Part shown: in pieces, positions 1 through 5,130 of the stretch
Numbering within the stretch: position 1 is the first letter of the stretch
Layout: every line of letters begins with the position of its first letter
Assembly: GCA_030618965.1 (NCBI GenBank)
Contig: JAUXCJ010000127.1
Span: 1 to 5,335, forward strand
Origin: Thiomargarita sp.
GTDB lineage: Bacteria; Pseudomonadota; Gammaproteobacteria; Beggiatoales; Beggiatoaceae
Reading direction: 5' to 3'
Length of the DNA: 5,335 nt
Notes under the pieces: generated by a model
What the model was told of the DNA's origin: nothing
The model's database searches: none
What the model saw: the letters and a program-made list of their open reading frames with translations, nothing else
Position numbers and translations under genes: made by a program

Positions 1-1376
1 AAGTGTCCTTGTTCATCTTGACGGGCTTTATCTCCAGTATGAAACCAGCCATCTGCATCAATTACTTCCTTAGTTGCTGTCGGATTTTTCCAATAGCCCA
101 TCATAACACAAGGGCTTTTAGTTAATAACTCATCGTTTTTGCCCAATTTAATTGTTACACCGGGCAGAATCGTGCCAATACTGTCAGGTATATTATCATC
201 GGGACGATTGACACTAACCACAGGACTGGTTTCTGTTAAACCATAGCCTTGTAATAAATTCAAGCCTAGCGCAATGAATAGCTTCGCAATAGTTGGCGGT
301 AAAGCGGCACCACCACTGATTGCACAGCGCATCCGTCCGCCTAATTTTTCTAATACCGGTGTAGCAACTAATCGACGCAACAGCGGCCATAATAACAATT
401 TAGGATGCCAACTTGCTCGCCCTTGACTATGTTCAAAATGTCGCCATCCTACGTCAATCGTGAGTGCGAATAGTTTTTGGGCAAAAGCAGATTTTTTTTC
501 TAACTGATTTTGTATTTTTCCATAAACTTGCTCATAAATGCGGGGGACTGAAATTAATAGCGTCGGACGTATAGTTATTAAGTCCTGAGCCAATTGCGGG
601 ATTGAGCGAGCGTAGGCAACCGTTGCACCGACAACCATTGGTAAATAATATCCATCGGTACGCTCCAAAGTGTGTGACAATGGTAAAAAGGATAAAAAGC
701 AATCTTCGGAGTGAAAATCTAAACAAGTGGCAGCAGCTTGAGCATTACTAAGCATATTACGGTGACTAAGCATCACCCCTTTAGGGCGGCCAGTCGTGCC
801 AGAGGTATAAACAATGCTGGCGAGATCATCAGGCGAAGATTCTTCTGCACGTAGGGAATATTGCTGATCAGAAGGCAGCCATTGATCTAAAATTTGCAAG
901 CGTTCATCAAAAACATTTTTAGTATCAAATGTTTGTGTTGTTACAATGCGGTTTAAAGAGGAGAGATTATCACGTACTTGATACAAACGTTTCCATTGAG
1001 TCAATCCTTCTACTAATAAGAGTTTTATCTCTGCTTGGGCTATAATATAAGCGACATTGTCGGGACGATCATCGGTATATAATGGTACTGTGACTAAGCC
1101 TAAGCCGAGAGCAGCCTGATCAAAAATAACCCATTGGGGGCAATTGCGTAACATAATACCAACTCGCTCACCCGGGGCGAGATTTTCTTGCACTAAGGCG
1201 GCTTGCCAACGCGCGACTTGTTCAGATATTTCCGCCCAAGTAAAATTTTGCCAATTTTTGTTATTTTTGTCAAAATAACGATAGGCAACTGCTTGCGGTG
1301 TGCGTTTAACACGTTCACGAAATAACCCTGCTAAAGTAGAAGCAATTTGTCCATCAATGATGTTTTGTCTAGTCAT
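1..1376 (-). CDS. Long-chain fatty acyl-CoA synthetase (AMP-forming, FAA1/FadD15 type), C-terminus cut by window edge
   Basis: The enzyme is expected to activate a fatty acid with ATP to an acyl-adenylate and transfer it to CoA (EC 6.2.1.3 type), in the cytosol or at the inner face of the inner membrane. About 458 codons are visible, and the family usually has about 600, so roughly the last quarter, including the C-terminal lid lysine, is missing. Visible motifs are the ATP/AMP P-loop YTSGTTGRPKG (residues 190-200), the family stretch LPLSHTLERTDGYY (231-244), SGGAALP (354-360), the adenylate-binding GYGLTETSPVVSVN (377-390), and GWFHTGDK (443-450) with the ribose-binding Asp. The ATG at 1376 is fixed by an in-frame TAA two codons upstream (1380-1382); a weak GGGA lies about nine bases before it. 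The GYGLTETSPVVSVN and ERTDGYY signatures favour the FAA1/FadD15 group over classical FadD of beta-oxidation. Chain-length preference cannot be read from the sequence. The gene is transcribed away from the LysM cluster, and no functional link to it is evident. Confidence 0.93.
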   Translation of the reverse strand, partial: MTRQNIIDGQIASTLAGLFRERVKRTPQAVAYRYFDKNNKNWQNFTWAEISEQVARWQAALVQENLAPGERVGIMLRNCPQWVIFDQAALGLGLVTVPLYTDDRPDNVAYIIAQAEIKLLLVEGLTQWKRLYQVRDNLSSLNRIVTTQTFDTKNVFDERLQILDQWLPSDQQYSLRAEESSPDDLASIVYTSGTTGRPKGVMLSHRNMLSNAQAAATCLDFHSEDCFLSFLPLSHTLERTDGYYLPMVVGATVAYARSIPQLAQDLITIRPTLLISVPRIYEQVYGKIQNQLEKKSAFAQKLFALTIDVGWRHFEHSQGRASWHPKLLLWPLLRRLVATPVLEKLGGRMRCAISGGAALPPTIAKLFIALGLNLLQGYGLTETSPVVSVNRPDDNIPDSIGTILPGVTIKLGKNDELLTKSPCVMMGYWKNPTATKEVIDADGWFHTGDKARQDEQGH

Positions 1377-1484
1377 TTTTTAGATTTCCCAAGCTGAAAA
1401 TTAAAATGCCTGAATTTAGGAGTTGATTTAAAGAATGTTTTTAGGCAAACTTTTAAAAAATTTATTTTGGAGTTGAACTTACTA
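1377..1484. promoter_or_regulatory. Divergent intergenic region between the acyl-CoA synthetase and the LysM/caspase cluster
   Basis: This 108-bp AT-rich spacer separates two divergent transcription units and must hold the promoter of the leftward gene and probably that of the rightward cluster. I could not find a convincing -35/-10 pair with proper spacing in either direction. A TTGATT at 1423-1428 has no good -10 partner 16-18 bases downstream. The octamer GGAGTTGA occurs twice, at 1419-1426 and 1469-1476. The second copy includes the likely Shine-Dalgarno of the first LysM gene; the first may be chance. Confidence 0.35.
1469..1472 (+). promoter_or_regulatory. Shine-Dalgarno that decides the start of the first LysM gene
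   Basis: GGAG lies 12 bases before the ATG at 1485. An in-frame TTG at 1467 would give six extra residues, but it overlaps this GGAG and has no site of its own. The shorter product also has a more typical lipoprotein signal peptide, with a Lys at position 5 followed by a hydrophobic core. The spacing is slightly long, so the site is a reasonable but not strong match. Confidence 0.5.
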
Positions 1485-2471
1485 ATGTCTATTATAAAAC
1501 TATGCTCAGCCCTCAGTTTAGTCGTGATTATGCTACTGAGTGGTTGTACAGAAATCCCTATGCGGGATGCCCCGGAACAGCGTCAGACACCGGTTATGCC
1601 TGTCTCCCATAAACCTGAAAAGCCGGCTAGCACTAAAAAATATCACCCTGTTCGCCCGGGTGAAACCTTAAAGGGGATTGCCGCACAGCATAAGCTGAAT
1701 TATAAAGATGTGGCTTGTTGGAATAATTTGAGAGCACCTGATTATAACATCACTTTGGGTCAACGTTTACTGCTTGATGGCCCTCGTTGTAGTCAAACAG
1801 TGCCAGCAGCAACGGCTGTACCGATTGTCACGCCACCAACTCCTTTTGTGATCCAACCAAGGCCACAGGCTGAGGAAGGTACTCATATGGTCCAAGCAGG
1901 TGAACAGTTATATGCTATTGCTAAACGCTACGGTAAAAGATTTACTGATGTCGCGGCTTGGAATAATATTAAAGCACCTTTCCATGTCAGGATTGGACAA
2001 GTTTTACGCTTGACTCCACCAGCAGCTAGTGAAACATCAGTTAGCAAGCCAAAGCCTCGGGATCCCAATTATCATATTGTTTTATATGATGATAGTTTAT
2101 CAAGCATTGCCAAGCACTATGGTAAGAAGACCGCTGATGTTGCTGCGTGGAATAATTTAGAAGGGCCTGACTACAATATATCAATGGGCCAAAAACTGCG
2201 AGTCACGCCACCAGCGGGTAGTACAAGCTCTTCGAGAGTAACTCCAGTTGCGCCCCCTAGGACTAGCAGCAGACCTAACACTAGTAGACCTAGCAATGGT
2301 GGCGGTTTCAATTCCGCAAGCAGCGAATATACTGTGAAACCAGGAGACAACTTTAAAAGTATTGCCAAAAGACACGGCATAGCAGTTGATGAACTGGCCG
2401 ACTGGAATGGTATGGGACCGCCTTACACGGTTTATCCTGGACTAACATTAAAGCTAGAGCCGCCTAAGTAA
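1485..2471 (+). CDS. Predicted outer-membrane lipoprotein with four LysM domains
   Basis: The product has 328 residues from the ATG at 1485. The N-terminus is a lipoprotein signal peptide with lipobox LSGC and the acylated Cys at residue 21. The +2 residue is Thr, so the Lol rule known from E. coli predicts the outer membrane. Four LysM domains follow, at about 53-97, 133-178, 195-241 and 281-324, each with the pattern [Y/H]xV..G(D/E)xL..IA...........WN.........GQ.L.L. They are joined by Pro/Ser/Gly-rich linkers; the linker before the last domain (about 245-280) is especially rich in Ser, Pro, Arg and Gly. LysM binds the glycan backbone of peptidoglycan. No catalytic domain is visible, so the protein is probably a wall-binding or scaffold lipoprotein. 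It is first of three same-strand genes; the next starts 69 bp downstream. Its LysM2, LysM4 and 3' spacer are duplicated in the caspase gene. The exact biological role is unknown. Confidence 0.85.
   Translation: MSIIKLCSALSLVVIMLLSGCTEIPMRDAPEQRQTPVMPVSHKPEKPASTKKYHPVRPGETLKGIAAQHKLNYKDVACWNNLRAPDYNITLGQRLLLDGPRCSQTVPAATAVPIVTPPTPFVIQPRPQAEEGTHMVQAGEQLYAIAKRYGKRFTDVAAWNNIKAPFHVRIGQVLRLTPPAASETSVSKPKPRDPNYHIVLYDDSLSSIAKHYGKKTADVAAWNNLEGPDYNISMGQKLRVTPPAGSTSSSRVTPVAPPRTSSRPNTSRPSNGGGFNSASSEYTVKPGDNFKSIAKRHGIAVDELADWNGMGPPYTVYPGLTLKLEPPK
1848..2061 (+). repeat. Duplicated segment R1, copy A (linker plus LysM2)
   Basis: This stretch is about 89% identical by eye to 3525-3729 in the caspase gene (about 19 mismatches in the first ~178 bases, then a 9-base length difference). 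It encodes the linker VIQPRPQAEEGTH and the second LysM domain of the four-LysM protein. The match is collinear with the R2 pair further 3', but in this copy 243 extra bases (LysM3 and its Ser-rich linker) lie between R1 and R2. Confidence 0.9.
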
Positions 2472-2522
2472 TTATTAGGCTAATAAACCTAGTAAAGGGC
2501 AACCCCCTGTGGTTGCCCCTAC
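2304..2522 (+). repeat. Duplicated segment R2, copy A (LysM4, stop codon, 3' spacer and palindrome)
   Basis: It matches 3729-3948 with about nine mismatches over the first ~200 bases (roughly 95% identity). A 73-base run, 2417-2489, is perfectly identical to 3842-3914; it covers the end of LysM4, the TAA stop and untranslated spacer. The spacer holds the small palindrome TTATTAG-G-CTAATAA (2472-2486) and then the GGGCAACC hairpin. Because non-coding bases are preserved as well as coding ones, recent duplication or gene conversion explains the identity better than protein selection. Confidence 0.92.
2492..2522 (+). repeat. Palindromic hairpin element, copy A
   Basis: GTA-flanked inverted repeat with the perfect 8-bp stem GGGCAACC (2497-2504) and GGTTGCCC (2511-2518) around the six-base loop CCCTGT. 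The outer ends GTA and TAC also pair, with one extra base on the left side. No T-tract follows on the plus strand, so it is not a classical Rho-independent terminator. It could be a small dispersed palindrome (REP/MITE-like) or an mRNA processing or stabilising hairpin between the two genes. Confidence 0.75.
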
Positions 2523-2530
2523 TAAGCACC

Positions 2531-2535
2531 GGAGG
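2531..2535 (+). promoter_or_regulatory. Strong Shine-Dalgarno of the caspase gene
   Basis: GGAGG lies five bases before the ATG at 2541. It is the best ribosome-binding site of the three-gene cluster, and it lies outside the duplicated 3' unit, just after the palindrome. Together with an in-frame TAA at 2523-2525 it fixes the start of the caspase gene. Confidence 0.8.
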
Positions 2536-2540
2536 TAAAC

Positions 2541-3896
2541 ATGCTAAAAAAACTACTCTTTTTAACTTTAGTTCTTGGCTTGGTGGCTTGTGTTGCAGAA
2601 TCGCCACTCACAACTCGTAGTACAGCACCTGAAGATAGGGGCATTGAGAGAGTGCCACCAGCAATAATACCGACTCCCACAACAGCCAAAAAAGTAGCTC
2701 TAGTAATAGGCAATAAAAAATACCAATTTGGCCGTTTGAGAAATACCGTCAACGATGCCACCGATATGGCGCGTGTGTTAAAAAATATTGGCTTTGAGGT
2801 TATATTAAAAACTGATTTAGATCAACGCGGTATGGATGAAGTCATTGATCAATTTGGGGTGCGTTTAGCTGAGACACGAGGAATTGGCTTATTTTATTTC
2901 TCTGGGCACGGTGCTCGTGCTGGCGGAGAAAATTATTTGCTGCCGATTAATAATGACCGGATTAAAAAGGCTAAGGACTTGAAATACTACGCATTAGCCA
3001 GTTCTCGCGTATTGGAAACCATGACAGACGCTAAAACCGATCTTAATATCATAGTGTTAGATGCTTGTCGTGATAATCCGTTTCGGAGTGCTGGTAGAAC
3101 TCTTAATCGTGGCTTGTCAAGAATGCAGAGCCGAGGTTCGATTATTGCCTTTGCGACTGCTGAGAAAGACACTGCTTCCGATATAAGTAACAACCAACGT
3201 AATGGTTTATTTACCTCACATCTGCTGGCAGCATTAACAAATGCTCACAAAACTCATCAACGCATAGACGATATGTTTATTCAAGTGAGCCAAGCAGTTT
3301 TTAGGGAAAGCGGCGGGCAACAAGAGCCTTGGTATAACGCCTCTTGGCGGGCACCGTTTTGTTTTGGTGGTTGTTCTGATGTCAGGCAAACTGCCGAACT
3401 ACAAGCTGAAATAGAGCGTTTAAGACAAGAAAAGGCGCGAGCTGAAGCTAGAGGAGAACGAGAACGCCAAGCGCGTATTGAGGCGGAAAGTCAACAATTG
3501 CGGGTTGTTCCACCAATTCCTATTGTGATCCAACCAAGGCCACAGGCTGAAGAAGGTACTCATATCGTCCAAGAAGGTGAACAATTATATGCTATTGCTA
3601 GAAAATACGATAAAAGATTTCGTGATATATCGGCTTGGAATAATATTAAAGCACCTTTTCATCTGAGGATTGGACAAGTTTTACTCTTGATCCCTCCTGA
3701 AACATCAGTTAGCAAGCTCAAGCCTCGGGGTTTCCATTCAGCAAGCAGTGAATATACTGTGAAACCAGGAGACAGCTTTAAAAGTATTGCCAAAAGATAC
3801 GGTATAGCAGTTGATGAACTGTCCGACTGGAATGGTATGGCACCGCCTTACACGGTTTATCCTGGACTAACATTAAAGCTAGAGCCGCCTAAGTAA
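2541..3896 (+). CDS. Caspase-like (peptidase C14) lipoprotein with coiled coil and two LysM domains
   Basis: The product has 451 residues. It starts with a lipoprotein signal peptide (lipobox LVAC, acylated Cys17, Val at +2, so probably outer membrane). A caspase p20-like domain follows at about 50-275, opening with KKVALVIGNKKY. The catalytic dyad looks intact: His123 in YFSGHG and Cys176 in LDACRDNPF, a motif typical of proteobacterial caspase-family proteins. Such enzymes (metacaspase/orthocaspase relatives) usually cleave after Arg/Lys; specificity here is untested. A Cys pair, CFGGC (274, 278), closes the domain and could form a disulfide in the periplasm. Next comes a charged, Glu/Arg-rich coiled-coil stretch (about 283-320), then LysM domains at about 341-385 and 405-449. 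The gene is the middle of three and has a strong GGAGG. Its 3' part is a near copy of the preceding gene, minus 81 codons. Predicted role: wall-tethered periplasmic cysteine protease. Domain calls are firm; the physiological role is unknown. Confidence 0.9.
   Translation: MLKKLLFLTLVLGLVACVAESPLTTRSTAPEDRGIERVPPAIIPTPTTAKKVALVIGNKKYQFGRLRNTVNDATDMARVLKNIGFEVILKTDLDQRGMDEVIDQFGVRLAETRGIGLFYFSGHGARAGGENYLLPINNDRIKKAKDLKYYALASSRVLETMTDAKTDLNIIVLDACRDNPFRSAGRTLNRGLSRMQSRGSIIAFATAEKDTASDISNNQRNGLFTSHLLAALTNAHKTHQRIDDMFIQVSQAVFRESGGQQEPWYNASWRAPFCFGGCSDVRQTAELQAEIERLRQEKARAEARGERERQARIEAESQQLRVVPPIPIVIQPRPQAEEGTHIVQEGEQLYAIARKYDKRFRDISAWNNIKAPFHLRIGQVLLLIPPETSVSKLKPRGFHSASSEYTVKPGDSFKSIAKRYGIAVDELSDWNGMAPPYTVYPGLTLKLEPPK
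3525..3729 (+). repeat. Duplicated segment R1, copy B (linker plus first LysM of the caspase protein)
   Basis: Second copy of 1848-2061, about 89% identical by eye, with a 9-base in-frame length difference near its 3' end. It begins right after the coiled-coil coding stretch. At 3729/3730 it joins directly to the R2 copy at a run of four G, without the LysM3 and Ser-rich linker seen in the upstream gene. Confidence 0.9.
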
Positions 3897-3948
3897 TTAT
3901 TAGGCTAATAAACCCAGTAAAGGGCAACCACATGGGGGTTGCCCCTAC
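3729..3948 (+). repeat. Duplicated segment R2, copy B (last LysM, stop codon, spacer and palindrome)
   Basis: Second copy of 2304-2522, with a perfectly identical 73-base core at 3842-3914 that includes the TAA stop codon. The copies stay aligned through the first stem arm of the hairpin, differ in the hairpin loop, and agree again to CCCCTAC, where similarity ends. The end of the palindrome therefore marks the end of the duplicated unit in both places. Confidence 0.92.
3917..3948 (+). repeat. Palindromic hairpin element, copy B (loop inverted relative to copy A)
   Basis: It has the same 8-bp stem as copy A, GGGCAACC (3922-3929) and GGTTGCCC (3937-3944), but the loop is ACATGGG. The reverse complement of the copy A loop is ACAGGG, so this loop is the inverted form with one inserted T. 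The element ends 11 bases before the ATG of the third gene and next to its weak Shine-Dalgarno, so an mRNA hairpin here could affect translation of that gene. Confidence 0.75.
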
Positions 3949-3959
3949 GAGTAACTAAT

Positions 3960-4412
3960 ATGTCATACAGTTCTATCAGCCTGAGCTTAATCATGCTTGC
4001 AATTATGCTGCTCCATGCGTGTGCGAAAACCCATCATTCTGAAACGCTATTATCTACGCCGCCAATTAAACAATCCTCTCAATTTAAGACTTCTCCAGTC
4101 AAAACCGAACTGCCTTTGCCTGAAAGCACTTATCAAAAAAAACCAAAACCACAACCAAAACCACAACTAGACATAGAAATTTATCATACTGTTTCAGAAG
4201 GTGAAACATTAGCAGACATTGCAAAACGTTATGGTTATACCGAAAAAGAAATCGGTGCCTCAAATGGCATCTTTCCACCTTATACAATTATCCCAGGCGA
4301 AACATTAGTTATACCTAGCCGTAGTCCTATAATACTCCGTGGATATAATTATGAAGCAATTCCGGTAGTAATTCCACCACCGCCTAAACCGGAACAACTT
4401 GAAAAAAAATGA
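3960..4412 (+). CDS. Small predicted lipoprotein with one LysM domain
   Basis: The product has 150 residues from the ATG at 3960. An in-frame TTG at 3939 lies inside the palindrome and is rejected; a weak GAG at 3949-3951 precedes the ATG by eight bases. The signal peptide has a long hydrophobic core ending LLHAC, with the probable acylated Cys at residue 21. His at -2 of the lipobox is unusual. A low-complexity region with Lys/Pro/Gln repeats (about 60-70) leads to one LysM domain at about 75-119 (YHTVSEGETLADIAKRYG to PGETLVIP). In this domain the usual WN pair is SN. The tail is Pro-rich (IPPPPKPEQLEKK), and the last codons contain a run of eight A (4402-4409). The LysM resembles the last LysM of the two preceding proteins (NG..PPYT..PG.TL), so it is probably a distant paralogous module. 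It is a peptidoglycan-binding envelope protein of unknown role, last in the cluster. Confidence 0.78.
   Translation: MSYSSISLSLIMLAIMLLHACAKTHHSETLLSTPPIKQSSQFKTSPVKTELPLPESTYQKKPKPQPKPQLDIEIYHTVSEGETLADIAKRYGYTEKEIGASNGIFPPYTIIPGETLVIPSRSPIILRGYNYEAIPVVIPPPPKPEQLEKK
4143..4166 (+). repeat. Two tandem copies of a 12-base unit encoding PKPQ
   Basis: CCAAAACCACAA occurs twice in perfect tandem and encodes PKPQ-PKPQ in the linker between the lipid anchor and the LysM domain of the small lipoprotein. A 12-base in-frame unit of this sort can change in number by slippage and so alter linker length without a frameshift. Confidence 0.8.
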
Positions 4413-4440
4413 AAAACCAACCCTACCCATCAACGACGGG
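4402..4440 (-). terminator. Weak candidate terminator for the comF-like gene
   Basis: Read on the minus strand, CCCGTC-GTT-GATGGG (4440 to 4426) can form a six-pair stem with one G-T pair over the stop codon. It is followed by T5 (4416-4412) and T8 (4409-4402) tracts, the latter inside the end of the convergent small lipoprotein gene. The T5 tract starts nine bases after the stem, farther than usual, so this is only a possible terminator. No plus-strand counterpart was seen. Confidence 0.25.
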
Positions 4441-5089
4441 CACAACACCATACATCAACACGCTGCACTCCCATTTTCAGTAAGACTTTTGCTAACTCTT
4501 TCACCGTCGCACCAGTTGTCATCACATCATCAATTAAAACGATATGTCGCCACTCTTTCTTCAATTCCAAGACTTGAAAGGCATCGACAATATTACTTTG
4601 ACGTTGTTGAGTAGATAAACTTGTTTGTGGGAGTGTCTCTTTAATACGTTTACAAGTCTTGTAGGCTAAAGGAATACCTGTCTTTTTTTTAATGCGTTTA
4701 GCCAGTTCCAGTGACTGATTATAGCCGCGTTCGCGTAAACGTTTCGAGTGTAGCGGCACAGGAATTAACACATCAGGGCGATTTTCAATCGTTAAATGTT
4801 GTGCCATCAGATAGCCTAATAAGTTCAACACAGCCAGATTCTGATGAAATTTTGCGGCTATAATCAACTTATCTATCGGATAAATATAGGAAAATACTGC
4901 TTGAACCTGAATAATTTTGGGCGGTTCCTCAGCTTTGAAAGCTATGCTTTCCAGCGAGTTATGATAAGGCAACTCAGCCAAACAGGCTGGACAAAGACAG
5001 TCGGTACTATTATCTCCACATAGAAAACAGCTTTGTGGCAACACAAAAGAAATTAAGTGAGAAAATCTTATTAGTCGTTTATAATTCAT
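4430..5089 (-). CDS. comF: ComF/GntX-family phosphoribosyltransferase-like protein
   Basis: The product is 219 residues, a normal length for the family. The N-terminus has a zinc-ribbon-like Cys set, C21-x2-C24 with C33-x2-C36 (and C31). The central part has PVPLHSKRLRERGYNQ (110-125), a ComF/GntX hallmark, and the C-terminal part has the PRPP-binding loop VLIDDVMTTGAT (184-195). ComF-family proteins are cytosolic and are linked to DNA uptake in competent bacteria (ComFC; ComF of Haemophilus). The E. coli homologue GntX/YhgH is linked to use of DNA as a nutrient. The precise reaction is not settled from sequence. The ATG at 5089 is the only sensible start, because an in-frame TAA lies two codons upstream (5093-5095) and the next Met is near residue 95. 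No Shine-Dalgarno is visible. The gene converges on the small LysM gene with a 17-base gap and is divergent from the next gene. Confidence 0.9.
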   Translation of the reverse strand: MNYKRLIRFSHLISFVLPQSCFLCGDNSTDCLCPACLAELPYHNSLESIAFKAEEPPKIIQVQAVFSYIYPIDKLIIAAKFHQNLAVLNLLGYLMAQHLTIENRPDVLIPVPLHSKRLRERGYNQSLELAKRIKKKTGIPLAYKTCKRIKETLPQTSLSTQQRQSNIVDAFQVLELKKEWRHIVLIDDVMTTGATVKELAKVLLKMGVQRVDVWCCARR

Positions 5090-5117
5090 ATTTTATTAAT
5101 AATAATTTACATGCTTC

Positions 5118-5122
5118 AAGGA
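5118..5122 (+). promoter_or_regulatory. Shine-Dalgarno supporting a GTG start at 5131
   Basis: AAGGA lies eight bases before GTG 5131, at ideal spacing. An ATG at 5111 reads into TGA after seven codons, and the next in-frame ATG (5167) would cut into the first membrane segment, so GTG is the best start. The surrounding 41-bp divergent gap (5090-5130) is AT-rich and shows no clear promoter. Confidence 0.65.
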
Positions 5123-5130
5123 ACAATAAA

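Noticed and set aside
532..726. Short minus-strand open frame inside the acyl-CoA synthetase gene
   Set aside because: It is an out-of-frame reading of the synthetase coding sequence, whose main frame shows clear family motifs throughout.
1467..1484. TTG start giving six extra N-terminal residues on the four-LysM protein
   Set aside because: The TTG overlaps the GGAG that serves the ATG at 1485, has no ribosome-binding site of its own, and lengthens the signal peptide with no benefit.
2171..2380. Minus-strand open frames opposite LysM3/LysM4 and the Ser-rich linker
   Set aside because: Leu/Gly/Pro-rich translations produced by the repetitive sense strand; no ribosome-binding site or homology seen.
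2492..2522. Hairpin as a Rho-independent terminator between the first two cluster genes
   Set aside because: No T-tract follows the stem on the plus strand, and the minus-strand side has only TTTA; its loop-inverted copy argues for a repeat element rather than a simple terminator.
1848..3948. CRISPR array or transposon explanation for the repeats
   Set aside because: Only two long copies, both coding, with no regular spacers, transposase, terminal inverted repeats around the unit, or clear target-site duplication.
3939..3959. TTG start for the small LysM lipoprotein
   Set aside because: It lies within the stem of the palindrome and has no Shine-Dalgarno; the ATG at 3960 gives a standard lipoprotein leader.
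4399..4614. Plus-strand 71-residue open frame overlapping the end of the small LysM gene and antisense to the comF-like gene
   Set aside because: It lies almost wholly opposite a well-supported conserved gene, has no recognisable domain, and its composition is that of an antisense frame.
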